DNA of 64,000 nucleotides from contig JBFMHA010000004.1 in the NCBI GenBank assembly GCA_040753075.1, forward strand, positions 1-64,000, read 5' to 3'. The notes beneath the pieces were generated by a model. The model had not been told where the DNA came from. It ran no database searches and worked only from the letters and a program-made list of their open reading frames with translations. This stretch comes from UBA6814 sp040753075 (GTDB lineage Bacteria > Desulfobacterota > Desulfovibrionia > Desulfovibrionales > Desulfovibrionaceae). A program made the translations under genes and the position numbers. This document shows, one piece after another, positions 16,774 to 26,092 of this stretch; the first letter of the stretch is position 1, and every line of letters begins with the position of its first letter.

Positions 16774-17088
16774 TCAGCCCTTCTTGTAGCTGGGGTTGTC
16801 GCGAACTACGGAGATGGCGTAGCGCACCGCGTCGGCCACGTCCGCGTCGCGCACCGGCTCGCCGAGCACGATGGAGCCGTGCTGCACGTAGCGGGCCGGG
16901 AGCTTGTTCAGGGCCAGGGCGTAGATGTCCTCGAAGTCCAGGGGTTCGGGAGTGAAGGAGGGATCCTCCTGCAGGATGCGCTCCATCTGGGCGATGACCC
17001 GCTGTTCGTTCTTGTTGCGGATGCCGAACAGGCTGTGCCCGCGCAGCATGTACTTCTCCAGTTGCCGTTCCAGCTTGCGCGCGTCCAT
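16774..17088 (-). CDS. ComFB-family protein
   Basis: A 104-residue protein with the ComFB pattern: a basic N-terminal helix, NKNEQRVIAQMERIL, then DFEDIYALALNKLPARYVQHG, which matches the LALNxLPxRYV signature of the late-competence ComFB family. Members are short cytoplasmic proteins, and some cyanobacterial ones bind cyclic dinucleotides. The start has GGAGG 5 bp upstream. First gene of the operon; promoter at 17197-17225. Confidence 0.75.
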   Translation of the reverse strand: MDARKLERQLEKYMLRGHSLFGIRNKNEQRVIAQMERILQEDPSFTPEPLDFEDIYALALNKLPARYVQHGSIVLGEPVRDADVADAVRYAISVVRDNPSYKKG

Positions 17089-17196
17089 AGGACCTCCCAT
17101 GTTCCCGAAGGATGCCGGGGAAGCCCCACCCGGACCTCCCCGGCCGCAGCCGTCCGCGCGGGGTGCGGCAGGGCATATTCTGCAGCCTGCCGGTAC

Positions 17197-17225
17197 GTTG
17201 TAGCAAGATGTAGGCCTCAGTTCAA
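17197..17225 (-). promoter_or_regulatory. Promoter of the ComFB operon
   Basis: TTGAAC (17225-17220), 17-bp spacer, TACAAC (17202-17197), reading toward the ComFB gene about 110 bp away. Confidence 0.5.
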
Positions 17226-17252
17226 CGGCCGAGCGGGGCGTGGGCCAAAAAA

Positions 17253-18629
17253 TCAGCGGGCCGGGGCGGCGGCCAGGGGCAGGGTCAGGCGGTCCAGGCC
17301 CAGGAGCAGTTCGCCCGCGGGGTCGAAGCGGGCCAGCTCCCGGCCCGGGGCCAGGGTGGTGATGACCGTGCGGCCGACCACCTTGCGGCCCGGGGTGGGG
17401 CCGGAGAAGTCGGTGGTGCGCACTCCCCAGACCGTGTGCAGGGCCACGGCCCGGCTGCCCCGCGGGTCGCCGCGCTGGCCGAGATAGAGCAGGATGTGGC
17501 CGGGTCGGTGGAGCAGGGAGAGGAAGGGTACGCCGTGGGCCGCGATGGCCGCCTCCTTGGCCGCGGGGGACAGGTCCTTGAGATCCACGGCCGCGCCGGC
17601 CCGGGACTGGGCCGCGGAGTTGCGGGGCAGGAGCAGGCCGAAGGGGGTGAACAGGTCCTGCAGGGTGGAGGAGCAGTCGCGGGCCCCGTACAGCCCGCCC
17701 CAGCCGTAGGGCTGGCCCAGGAGCTGGTCGGCCAGGCCGGCGACCGCCCGGGGGGTGAGGGGCAGGGGCAGGGGCGCGGCCGCGTCCGGGGCCAGGCGGG
17801 CGAAGAGGGGGACCGCCTCTCCGTGCAGGCCGCGGTCGGCCAGGAGCACGTCCCGGCCGCCCGAGTCGGAGCCGATGAGGGGCAGCGCCATGCCCAGCCG
17901 GGCCAGGAGCCGGAACCGGCCGTAGGGATCGGCCAGGGGCAGGCCCTCCCGCACCACCGCGGCCAGGCGCAGGCCGGCGAACAGGCGCAGGAAGCCCGGC
18001 TCGCACAGGGCCACGTCCCGGGCCGGGACCCAGCCCGCGGCCGTGGGCGTCTCCACCAGGAGCCAGGCCCGGTCCGCGGACTCGTGCGCCGCCAGGAGCG
18101 GGGTCTGGTCCCAGGCCAGGGTGTTCTGGTTCAGGTCGAAGGGAAAGCCCTGGCCGGCCTTGGCGAAGTCCTGGAACAGGGGCTCGTCCGTGGGCAGCAC
18201 GCGCAGGGAGAGGTTGCGCACGGCGATGGCCGGCCTGAGCAGGTTGGGGTAGGAGTCCGGGTCGGCGTTGGCCTTGAGCGCGTCAAGTTCGGCGGCGGGC
18301 AGCAGGCGGCGGTTGAAGCCCCATGTCGCGCCCGGGGCGAAGGCGCGCAGTCCCCACAGGGCTTCGTCCCTGGAATGGCGCGGGGCGGTGGCGCTCCACG
18401 GCGCGAACCACGCCGCGGCGAACCGCCGGGCGGCCTCCTCCTGCGCCCCGGCCGGGACCAGCGGCAGGTCCGCGGTGAGCGGGTCCAGGTACGCCGAGGC
18501 GTTCTGCGGCAGGGCGAGCACGTCCCGGATGTCCCCGTCGTCGGTGGGCGGCAAGGGCCTGCGGCCCACGCAGCCGGCGAGCAGCATGAGGGCCAGGAGC
18601 AGGAGACAGGGGATGCGGCGGCGGGGCAT
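17253..18629 (-). CDS. NlpC/P60 (C40) peptidase lipoprotein with SH3 domain
   Basis: A 458-residue lipoprotein (lipobox LLAGC near residue 20). The middle (about 140-265) carries SH3-like segments (NLSLRVLPTDEPLF, WLLVETPTAAGWVPARDVALC). The C-terminal NlpC/P60 domain has the catalytic Cys in YGARDCSSTLQDLF and the His in HRPGHILLYLG. This layout belongs to cell-wall endopeptidases that cut peptidoglycan stem peptides in the periplasm. The start at MPRRRIPC places the signal sequence correctly; 12 upstream in-frame residues are unlikely. Confidence 0.88.
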   Translation of the reverse strand: MPRRRIPCLLLLALMLLAGCVGRRPLPPTDDGDIRDVLALPQNASAYLDPLTADLPLVPAGAQEEAARRFAAAWFAPWSATAPRHSRDEALWGLRAFAPGATWGFNRRLLPAAELDALKANADPDSYPNLLRPAIAVRNLSLRVLPTDEPLFQDFAKAGQGFPFDLNQNTLAWDQTPLLAAHESADRAWLLVETPTAAGWVPARDVALCEPGFLRLFAGLRLAAVVREGLPLADPYGRFRLLARLGMALPLIGSDSGGRDVLLADRGLHGEAVPLFARLAPDAAAPLPLPLTPRAVAGLADQLLGQPYGWGGLYGARDCSSTLQDLFTPFGLLLPRNSAAQSRAGAAVDLKDLSPAAKEAAIAAHGVPFLSLLHRPGHILLYLGQRGDPRGSRAVALHTVWGVRTTDFSGPTPGRKVVGRTVITTLAPGRELARFDPAGELLLGLDRLTLPLAAAPAR

Positions 18630-18675
18630 GAGCGGCACTGTGGCTCCGGGAGGGCGCGGGGTCAAGGGCGCGCCC

Positions 18676-19239
18676 CTACATCCGCTCCTTCACCGCCTTG
18701 CCGCAGGCCCAGGCCTTGGCCAGGGCGGGGCCGAGCCTCCAGTAGGTGTTGTCGGGCATGGTGAGGAAGAGGGGGTCGAGCTTCTTGGGGTCGGGGGCGC
18801 CGTCCTTGAGCGCGCCCTCCTCGGCCCAGGCTCCGGTGATCTCGCCCACGAACAGGTAGTTGGAGGGCAGCTCCAGCACGTGCTCCAGGCGGCACTCCAG
18901 GGCCAGGGGGCAGTCGGCGATGAGGGGCGCGCCCAGGTCGCCGGCAAAGGCGGGGAACACCGTGCTCTTGTCCGTGCTGCGGCCGGTGACGATGCCGCAG
19001 TAGTCCACGGTATCCACCATGTCCGCGCGGGGCAGGTTCACGGAAAAGGCCCCGGCCTCGCGGACGCCCTTGGCGGTCCACTTGGCGTGGCCGATGCCCA
19101 CGGCCAGCATGGGCGGCCGGTAGTTGGCCCGGCAGACCCAGCCGGCGGGCATGAAATTGGCCCTGCCCTCGACCATGGCGCCCACCAGGACCACGGGCAT
19201 GGGCAGGTGGACCTGGGGCTCGATGCGCACCCGGGACAT
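18676..19239 (-). CDS. Flavin reductase-like domain protein
   Basis: The 187-residue protein fits the FMN-binding flavin-reductase family: MPVVLVGAMVEGRANFMPAGW for FMN binding, AFSVNLPRADMVDTVDYCG, and ECRLEHVLELPSNYLFVGEI. In anaerobes such proteins transfer electrons via FMN to varied acceptors. The SD AAGGGAGG lies 6 bp before the ATG. It is divergent from the HD-GYP gene. Its partner is unknown. Confidence 0.88.
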   Translation of the reverse strand: MSRVRIEPQVHLPMPVVLVGAMVEGRANFMPAGWVCRANYRPPMLAVGIGHAKWTAKGVREAGAFSVNLPRADMVDTVDYCGIVTGRSTDKSTVFPAFAGDLGAPLIADCPLALECRLEHVLELPSNYLFVGEITGAWAEEGALKDGAPDPKKLDPLFLTMPDNTYWRLGPALAKAWACGKAVKERM

Positions 19240-19319
19240 GGCGGCCTCCCTTGGTTTCACGCCATGTAGGCCGCAATGCGCAATTCCGCAAGGGGGAAGG
19301 CGGTTTTGGGCCGCGAAAG

Positions 19320-19349
19320 TTGACACGAACGATTCCGCCGGGATAGGAC
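19320..19349 (+). promoter_or_regulatory. Promoter of the HD-GYP gene
   Basis: TTGACA (19320-19325), 18-bp spacer, TAGGAC (19344-19349), 44 bp before the ATG. Confidence 0.45.
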
Positions 19350-19392
19350 AGGCGTAGCCAGGATAACAGAGGAACGCTTTCTCAGGGAAGAC

Positions 19393-20676
19393 ATGTCCGA
19401 GACCAGATACCCCATCCACGTGAAGCAGCTCGTGCCCGGGCTGTTCCTCGACTTCACCGAGGATACCGAGTCCGCGTTCAAGGGCAAGCGCTTCAAGCTC
19501 AAGGACGCGGCCGAGGTGGCCAAGATCCGGGAGAGCGGCGTCACCCAGGTCGTGTGCATCCTGGACAGGTCCGACCGCATGCCCCTGTCCCCGGAGGAGG
19601 CCGGACTGGCCGTGGCCCGGCCCGGGGGCGGCCGGGCCGGGGCCGCGGCCAAGGCCGGGGAGAAGACCCCGGTGTCCCGGGAGCTCTTCGGCCTGCGCCG
19701 GGAGACCGTGGAGAAGAACAAGGAGCGGCGCAAGTCCTTCGCCAAGTGCGAGAAGCGCTACGAGGAGACCATGAACCAGGTCTCCACCATCCTGCGCCGG
19801 GTCTCGGGCCGCTCCCCCGAGGCCCTGGACGACGCCTCCGCCCTGGTGGACGGCCTGGTCGGCGCCTTCCTCTCGGACCGGGACACGGTGATCAACCTCA
19901 TGGGGTCCAAGACCTCCGAGGAGAGCAAGAACTACCACGCTCTCAACGTCACCGTGCTCTCCATGATGCTGGCCAAGGATCTGAACCTCAAGGCCGAGGG
20001 CCTCAAGGTCCTGGGCATGGGCACCCTGTTCCACGACCTGGGCAAGGGCCGCATCCCTCTCCAGGCGGTGAGCGGCAAGGCCTCGTCCATGAACGTGGCG
20101 GCCGAGAAGTACCTCAAGGAGCACCCCCTGATCGGCGCGCGCATGGCCCAGGACATGCCCGGCTTCCCGCGTCAGGCCCTGGCCATCATCCTCCAGCACC
20201 ACGAGGAGATGAGCGGCCGGGGCTATCCCTCGGGCCTGGCCGGGGACAAGATCTCCCCCCTGGCCCGCATCGTGTACATCACCAACCGCTTCGACAACCT
20301 GCTCAACGCCCGGGCCGACTCCCGGCTCACCCCGCACGAGGCCCTCAAGGCCATCTACGCCGAGCGCGCGGCCATGGACACCCGCTTCCTGACCGCCTTC
20401 ATCAAGGCCATGGGCGTGTATCCCGCGGGCACGGTGGTGGAGCTGTCCAACGGCCAGATGGGCATGGTCGTGTCGGTGAACCCCCGGCGGGCGACCCGGC
20501 CCACGGTGCTCATGCACCACCCCGAGGTGCCCAAGAACGAGGCCCTCATGGTGGACCTGGCCGTCGAGGAGGACATGGAGGTGGTCAAGGCGGTGCGGCC
20601 GGAGGACCTCTCCCGGGAGGTCTTCAACTACCTGCGGCCCTCCTCCAACATCAACTACACCGCGGACACGGTGTAG
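19393..20676 (+). CDS. HD-GYP domain c-di-GMP phosphodiesterase with DUF3391
   Basis: The 427-residue soluble protein has an N-terminal DUF3391-like region (YPIHVKQLVPGLFLDF), then an HD-GYP domain with metal motif FHDLGKGRIP (His214-Asp215) and HHEEMSGRGYP (His269, GYP 277-279). All key motifs are present, so hydrolysis of c-di-GMP is expected. It ends in a small beta-rich region (MGMVVSVNPRRATRPTV) common after HD-GYP domains. It stands next to a class I adenylate cyclase and acts opposite to the siaD product elsewhere in the window. Confidence 0.92.
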   Translation: MSETRYPIHVKQLVPGLFLDFTEDTESAFKGKRFKLKDAAEVAKIRESGVTQVVCILDRSDRMPLSPEEAGLAVARPGGGRAGAAAKAGEKTPVSRELFGLRRETVEKNKERRKSFAKCEKRYEETMNQVSTILRRVSGRSPEALDDASALVDGLVGAFLSDRDTVINLMGSKTSEESKNYHALNVTVLSMMLAKDLNLKAEGLKVLGMGTLFHDLGKGRIPLQAVSGKASSMNVAAEKYLKEHPLIGARMAQDMPGFPRQALAIILQHHEEMSGRGYPSGLAGDKISPLARIVYITNRFDNLLNARADSRLTPHEALKAIYAERAAMDTRFLTAFIKAMGVYPAGTVVELSNGQMGMVVSVNPRRATRPTVLMHHPEVPKNEALMVDLAVEEDMEVVKAVRPEDLSREVFNYLRPSSNINYTADTV

Positions 20677-20808
20677 GCATGTCCCGCCGGGGTCCGGAAA
20701 CGGCGCGTCCGGCCCCTCCCGGGTCGCGGGCTTCCGGTCCGCCACGCGGCGCGATCACCCCGGAAGCGCCGGAACGGGTTTGCGGGGCGCGGCGGTAGGG
20801 CGGCGGCC

Positions 20809-23800
20809 ATGGACTTCGCCCACACCCCCCTGGCCTTCTACCTGCGCAAGATGCGCGAACTCTCCGGCGTGTCCGGGGTGAGCGGCGCGGACCTCATGAA
20901 GCTGGCGGGCCAGTGCGCGCGCTTCGTGGACGAGGCCGAGCCGGGGACCCCGGAGCACTCCCGGGGGGCTAGCGCCCTGGCCTTCGCCCTGGCCGGGCTC
21001 ATGGCCTCCTCCGGGGACCACGCGGTGCTGCGCCAGGGCCTGGAGGCCCTGCTCGGCTTGGATGTCCTGGGCGGCAGCCTGGCGCACATGGCCCTGCGCA
21101 AGGGAGCGCTCGCTCCCGACGCCCTGGCCGGACTCCTGGGCGGGCTGCCGGTATCCCTGCGCCTGGCCTTCTTCAACCGCCTGTTCCAGTCCCCGCACGG
21201 GGTGGAGCCGCGCGTCCTGGCCCTGGCCTTCGAAACCCTGGCCGAGGCCCTGCGCGAGGATCCGGAGGAGGTCCTGGTGTTCCTGGACCGCCTGCCCGCC
21301 GCGGGCGACGCCCCGGCCCTGCCCGTGCAGCGGGAGATGGTGCGCGGTCAGTTCGGGGTCTGGCTGGAGGAGATTCTCAAGATGCGGCTGTCCGAGGAGC
21401 AGGCCGCGTTCATGGCCCGCACGGTGTGCGGCCTGCGCTCGGATCTGCTGGCCGACCGCCTCATGCGGCACCTGAAGACCGTGGGCCCGGACACCGCGGG
21501 GCTCATCCTGGACGCGGCCGGCCGCATGGGCTCCAAGGGCAACGCCCGCCTGGCCGCGGCGGCCGGGCTCCTGCTCAAGCACCCCGAGGACGGGGTGAAG
21601 CTGGCCGCGGCCCGGGCCCTGGTGCGCCTGGCCGCGCCCAAGGCCGCGGACGCGCTGCTCCTGCTGGCCGCCAAGCGGCCGGCCCTGCGCACCCGGGTGG
21701 CGGCCCTGGCCCTGGCCCTGCCCGGAGTCGAGCTGGCCCGGTTCGTGGCCGGGCTGCCCGAGTCCTGCGCCGCCGAGGTCCTGTCCATGCTGGTCTCCCT
21801 GTGCGCCTGCTTCGAGAGCGACCGCTCCGTCCGCCTCGCCGACGCCCTGCGCGGCGCGGGCGAGGCCGGGGCCGCGGTGGCGGCCTATGTGCGCGGCCAG
21901 GAAAGTTGCGGCTTCACCCCGTCCTTCGCCCCCCGGCCGCCGTCCGAGGCCCCGCCCGCCGAGGCCAGGGAGGAGCCGGCCGGGCTCCTGGCCCAGTTCA
22001 GGAAGCTGATGGGCGCGGCCAAGGACGAGGAGGCCGCGGCCAGGAGCCCGGGCTCCGCGGCCCTGGAGGCCCTGGCCCCGGGCGCGGAGGTCACGGGCTC
22101 CGGCCTGCGCGACGTCCAGGGCCGGGGCAAGGTCCTCAGCAAGAACACCTTCCGCAAGGCCACGCTGGTCCGCTGCCGCCTGGACTACGCCCGGCTGGAG
22201 GAAACCACGTTCACGGACTGCAAGCTCTCCGACGTGGACCTGTCCTTCGCCCGCCTGGCCGGGGTCCGTTTCGTGCGCTGCCGCCTGGAGAGCTGCACCC
22301 TTTCCGGCGCGCTCCTGGAGCAGGCGGGGTTCGAGGAGTGCACGTTCACGGGCTGCGACTTCTCCGCCGCGGTGGTCTCCTACCTCACGGCCACGGCCTG
22401 TCTTTTCTCCGAGTGCAACTTCTGGGGCGCGGCCATGCTCGGGCTCTCCGGCCGCGCCCTGCGCTTCACCGCCTGCCAAATGGCTTTCGCCTCCCTGACC
22501 TCGGCGGACCTGCGCGGGGTGGAGTGGATGGACTGCCGCTTCGAGCGGACCCTGTTCGAGCGCTCCACGGTGCTCTCCTCCCGGGCCGTGGGGTGCGTGC
22601 TGACCCGTTGCGGGTTCGCCGGCCTGGTCACGGACGAGCCGGCCTTTCTCCTGGCCGAGGCCGAGGCTCGCTCCCGGGCCATGGAGTCCCTGGCGCCCAG
22701 GCTGGCCCCGCAGCCGCTGCCCGCGGCGCTGTCCGGGGCCGCGGGCAGCGCGGCCCTGGCCAGGTTCCTGGAGAGCTTCGCCGCGGAGCGCGACGCCCGG
22801 GACCAGGGCCAGGCCTTCCTGGCCCACAACCGCCGCCGCCTGGAATGGACCCTGGTCAAGCTGGGGACCGAGGCCGCGGAGTTCCTGCATCTGCTGCCCC
22901 AGTTCCTGGCCCTGCCGGCGACGCCCGGCCCGGACGGGTTCACGCCCGGCCCGGCCTGCCCGGTGCGGGGCTACGTTCCGGACCACACCGCGGCCGCGCT
23001 CCTGGCCAAGCACCTGCCCGAGCCTCCCGCGGCCGGGGACAAGGGCCGGGAGCCGGAGGCGCCCCTGGACGGGCTGTACACCATCGGCAGCGTGGGCACC
23101 GTGGCCCAGGGCCGGGGCTCGGACCTGGACTTCTGGGTGTGCGTGGAGCCGGGCCTGTCCGGGGCGGCCCTGGCCGCGGCCAAGTCCAAGCTGGCGGCCA
23201 TCGAGGCGTACGCCGAGAAGAAGTTCGGGCTGGAGGTCCACTTCTTCCTCATGGACATGGACGCGGTGCGCACCAACAATTTCGGCGCCAGCGACCAGGA
23301 GAGCGCGGGCTCCACCCAGGCCAAGCTGCTCAAGGAGGAGTTCTACCGCACGGTGATGCGCCTGGCCGGCGGGCTGCCGGCCTGGTGGTTCGCCCCGGCC
23401 GGGGCCGAGGAGGACGCCTACGCCGCCTGCCTGGCCGGCCTGTCCCAGGGCGCGGCCGCGGGTCTGCCGGTGTCGGACCTGGGGCACCTGGGGGCCATCG
23501 GTCGGGAGGAGTTCTTCGGAGCCTCCCTGTGGCAGATCGTCAAGGCCCTCAAGAAGCCCTTCAAGTCGGTGATGAAGTTCGCCATCCTGGACGTGTACTT
23601 CGCGGCCGGGGCCAGCCCGGTGCTCCTGTGCGACCGCATCAAGGAGCGCCTGGCCGCGGGCAGCCACGACCTGTGGGACGTGGACGCCTACGCCGTGCTC
23701 TTCCGGGAGGTGTTCGAGCACTACCGGGCCGCGGAGAAGGCCGACGCGGCCAAGCTCATGCGCATGGCCTTCCAGCAGAAGACCGGGTATTCGGCCGCGG

Positions 23801-24711
23801 CCCGCACCTCGGGCCGGCCCCAGGAGCTTTCCGGGACCAGCTACATGGAGTTCTTCTACCCGGTCACCGGCCACCCCATGGAGAGCGCGGTGTCTCCCGG
23901 AGCCGGCGGGGGCAGGGAAGAGGACGGCGGCGTGTTCGCCCGCCACATGCAGACCGGGACCCTGGTCTCCGACTTCATGTTCAAGACCTACGAGTCGGTG
24001 ATGAAGCGGGTGCGCTCCCTGGACATGGAGAGCGCGGTGAGCGAGGAGGACCGCACCAAGCTGGGCCGCAAGATCATGGCCCATTTCGGGAACAAGCCGG
24101 GCAAGGTGCCGCGAACCCATTTCGTGGGCCCGCCGGCCGGGCTGTTCTCGGCCCTGGAGTTCGCGTGCGAGGGCGTGCCCGGCACCCCCATGACCTGGAT
24201 CGTGCGCGGCGCGGCCCTGGCCGCGGAGGACCGCAAGGCCGAGCCCGAGGAGCTGGCCCGGGACAAGTCGCCGGTGCGGCTCCTGGCCTGGCTCGTGGCC
24301 AACGACATTTTCCGGCCCGGCCAGCATGTGGCCGGGGGCACCCTGCAGACCCCGGTGTCCGTGCCGGACCTGGCGGAGCTGCTCGCCGAACTGCACGAGT
24401 TCTTCCCGCACGACGCGACCTTCGAGACCGGGGTGGAGGAGGGGCTCAAGGAGGAGAGCGTGCGCCGGGCCCTGGTCATCGCCAACCTGTTCACCCAGCG
24501 CGAGGACCCGCGCATCAGGGACGCGGCGATCCTCTATTCCACCAACTGGGGCGAGCTGTTCCTCGTCCAGTCCCCGGCCGACGTGGGGAGCCTGGACCGC
24601 AAGCCCCACGAGTTCCTCAAGAAGAACCTCCCCCTCACCATCCACCCCCGCTGCCTGTTCCGCTCCTGGGCCCCGCGCCGGGCCCGGTGCAGCAAGGTGA
24701 ATTTCGGGTAG
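20809..24711 (+). CDS. cyaA: Class I adenylate cyclase with HEAT-like and pentapeptide-repeat regions
   Basis: The 1300-residue protein has three parts. Residues 1 to about 340 are Ala/Leu-rich helical repeats of HEAT type. Residues about 425-610 are pentapeptide-repeat-like: many A-x-L-x-x / C-x-F-x-x units such as CRLDYARLEETTF. From about 620 to the end is a class I (enterobacterial CyaA-type) adenylate cyclase, with GSVGTVAQGRGSDLDFWVC (about 760-778) carrying the Gly-Ser and D-x-D catalytic motif, and FFLMDMDAVRTNNFG after it. E. coli CyaA has neither repeat region. It makes cAMP in the cytoplasm. Its product could act through the CNB protein encoded at 4.5 kb. Confidence 0.9.
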   Translation: MDFAHTPLAFYLRKMRELSGVSGVSGADLMKLAGQCARFVDEAEPGTPEHSRGASALAFALAGLMASSGDHAVLRQGLEALLGLDVLGGSLAHMALRKGALAPDALAGLLGGLPVSLRLAFFNRLFQSPHGVEPRVLALAFETLAEALREDPEEVLVFLDRLPAAGDAPALPVQREMVRGQFGVWLEEILKMRLSEEQAAFMARTVCGLRSDLLADRLMRHLKTVGPDTAGLILDAAGRMGSKGNARLAAAAGLLLKHPEDGVKLAAARALVRLAAPKAADALLLLAAKRPALRTRVAALALALPGVELARFVAGLPESCAAEVLSMLVSLCACFESDRSVRLADALRGAGEAGAAVAAYVRGQESCGFTPSFAPRPPSEAPPAEAREEPAGLLAQFRKLMGAAKDEEAAARSPGSAALEALAPGAEVTGSGLRDVQGRGKVLSKNTFRKATLVRCRLDYARLEETTFTDCKLSDVDLSFARLAGVRFVRCRLESCTLSGALLEQAGFEECTFTGCDFSAAVVSYLTATACLFSECNFWGAAMLGLSGRALRFTACQMAFASLTSADLRGVEWMDCRFERTLFERSTVLSSRAVGCVLTRCGFAGLVTDEPAFLLAEAEARSRAMESLAPRLAPQPLPAALSGAAGSAALARFLESFAAERDARDQGQAFLAHNRRRLEWTLVKLGTEAAEFLHLLPQFLALPATPGPDGFTPGPACPVRGYVPDHTAAALLAKHLPEPPAAGDKGREPEAPLDGLYTIGSVGTVAQGRGSDLDFWVCVEPGLSGAALAAAKSKLAAIEAYAEKKFGLEVHFFLMDMDAVRTNNFGASDQESAGSTQAKLLKEEFYRTVMRLAGGLPAWWFAPAGAEEDAYAACLAGLSQGAAAGLPVSDLGHLGAIGREEFFGASLWQIVKALKKPFKSVMKFAILDVYFAAGASPVLLCDRIKERLAAGSHDLWDVDAYAVLFREVFEHYRAAEKADAAKLMRMAFQQKTGYSAAARTSGRPQELSGTSYMEFFYPVTGHPMESAVSPGAGGGREEDGGVFARHMQTGTLVSDFMFKTYESVMKRVRSLDMESAVSEEDRTKLGRKIMAHFGNKPGKVPRTHFVGPPAGLFSALEFACEGVPGTPMTWIVRGAALAAEDRKAEPEELARDKSPVRLLAWLVANDIFRPGQHVAGGTLQTPVSVPDLAELLAELHEFFPHDATFETGVEEGLKEESVRRALVIANLFTQREDPRIRDAAILYSTNWGELFLVQSPADVGSLDRKPHEFLKKNLPLTIHPRCLFRSWAPRRARCSKVNFG

Positions 24712-24806
24712 CCCGCCCGCTTGACCTGTCTATAGCTTCACCCTGCACCCTCCCGCGCTGCACTGGCCGTCGATTCCCGGCGGCCGCAACCTGACGGGAG
24801 GGCGTC

Positions 24807-25313
24807 ATGGAGAAGTTCGAGGCTGCACGGGTGGTGCGGGAGTACGCGCGGGAGTTGGATGCGTCGCGGGAGCGGGTGTTTCCCCTGCTCTGTCCGGTGC
24901 GGGAGTACGAGTGGATCGAGCCGTGGCGCTGCGACCTGGTGTACACGGAAAGCGGGGTGGCCGAGGCCGGGTGCGTGTTCCGCACCGACTTCCCGGACGA
25001 CCCCGGGCCCGAGGTCTGGGTGGTGAGCCGCTACGAGCCCGACGAACGCATCGAGTTCGTGCGGGTGGGCGAGCACTGCGCCGTGAAGATGGAGATCGGG
25101 CTGGCGGATCTGCCCGGGGGCCGGACCCGGCTGCTCTGCCGGCACGAGTTCACCGGGCTCGACCCGGCTGGCAACGCCTGGCTCGCACAATACGGTGAAG
25201 AGGCCTACGCCCAAGACATGACGCAACTCCTGGACATGCTGGCGCATTTCCTGGGCGCCGGCCGCATGTTGCCCCTGGCCGGGGCCGCCGGGCCGGAGGG
25301 GAGCGCGCGGTAG
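24807..25313 (+). CDS. SRPBCC-family protein
   Basis: A 168-residue START/SRPBCC (polyketide cyclase-like) fold candidate: helix-strand start FPLLCPVREYEWIEPWRCDLVYTE and strands RIEFVRVGEHCAVKMEI, RTRLLCRHEFTGLD, then a long C-terminal helix. The SD GGGAGG precedes the ATG. Family members bind hydrophobic ligands; the ligand here is unknown. It is 93 bp upstream of a MerR gene. Confidence 0.75.
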   Translation: MEKFEAARVVREYARELDASRERVFPLLCPVREYEWIEPWRCDLVYTESGVAEAGCVFRTDFPDDPGPEVWVVSRYEPDERIEFVRVGEHCAVKMEIGLADLPGGRTRLLCRHEFTGLDPAGNAWLAQYGEEAYAQDMTQLLDMLAHFLGAGRMLPLAGAAGPEGSAR

Positions 25314-25406
25314 GCCGCCGCCAGTGACCGTGCGGGCAGCTTCCAGAGATCGCGGCAAGTAGCCGTGGGGCGGCAGGAGACGGGCCGCGCGCACAAGGAG
25401 AAGGGC

Positions 25407-25943
25407 ATGGCGATGACCGTGGGCCGGCTGGCCAGGCGTTTCGGGCTGTCCCGGAGCACGCTGCTCTACTATGACCGGCTGGGGCTCCTGCGGCCCTCGG
25501 GCCGCAGCAGCGGGGACTACCGGCTCTACGAGGAGGCGGACGTGGCGCGGCTGGAGGCCGTCTGCCGCTACCGGGCCGCGGGCTTCTCCCTGGCGGACAT
25601 CGCCGCGCTCCTGGATGCGCCCGCGGATGGCCTGGCCGGGGTCCTCACCCGCCGCATCGCGGAACTGGACCGGGAGATGGAGGCCCTGCGCGAGCAGCAG
25701 GGCTTCCTCTTCCGGCTCCTGCCCGGCGCGCTGGGGGCCAGGGGCGCGGCCAGCCGCAGGGGCTGGGTGAAGCTCCTGGAGCGGGCCGGGTTCGGCGAGG
25801 CGGACATGGTGCGCTGGCACCGCGACTTCGAGCGCCTGGCCCCGGAACAGCACCAGGCTTTTCTGGAGTCCCTGGGCCTGGCGGCCGAGGACATCGCCTT
25901 CATCCGCACGGCCAGCCGGGAGGCGGCCGGCGGCGGGGATTGA
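25407..25943 (+). CDS. MerR-family transcriptional regulator
   Basis: The 178-residue protein has an N-terminal MerR HTH (MTVGRLARRFGLSRSTLLYYDRLGLLRP) with wing sequence GDYRLYEEADVARLEAVCRYR and a dimerization helix RRIAELDREMEALREQQGFL. The C-terminal part is acidic and lacks a Cys metal site, so it is probably not a metal sensor. The start chosen has AAGGAG 8 bp upstream. Its stop lies 4 bp before the duplicated mnmE end that marks the edge of the R-M islet; before insertion it would have been convergent with mnmE. Confidence 0.9.
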   Translation: MAMTVGRLARRFGLSRSTLLYYDRLGLLRPSGRSSGDYRLYEEADVARLEAVCRYRAAGFSLADIAALLDAPADGLAGVLTRRIAELDREMEALREQQGFLFRLLPGALGARGAASRRGWVKLLERAGFGEADMVRWHRDFERLAPEQHQAFLESLGLAAEDIAFIRTASREAAGGGD

Positions 25944-25947
25944 AAGC

Positions 25948-25964
25948 TACTTCCCGATGCAGAA
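25948..25964. repeat. Attachment-site copy at the outer edge of the R-M islet (17-bp mnmE 3' end)
   Basis: TACTTCCCGATGCAGAA is identical to 28699-28715, where it encodes the end of MnmE (Phe-Cys-Ile-Gly-Lys-stop on the minus strand). Flanking bases differ at both ends, so the repeat is exactly 17 bp. It resembles the 18-bp trmE attachment site of SGI1-type integrative elements. Confidence 0.8.
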
Positions 25965-26092
25965 GTGGGAGAAAGGCAGCTAGCTGTCGCCAGCTAAGGT
26001 TATGAAACTGACGCCAGGAAGGGATAAATGTATGTATATAACTTGGCGGGTTGTTTCACTTTCAGAGGAGCGCCGCTGGGGGGCGGTTGGCC

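Noticed and set aside
26040..26092. Terminator after the restriction endonuclease gene
   Set aside because: Only a 4-bp stem (CCGC/GCGG) can be drawn and there is no clear T-run.
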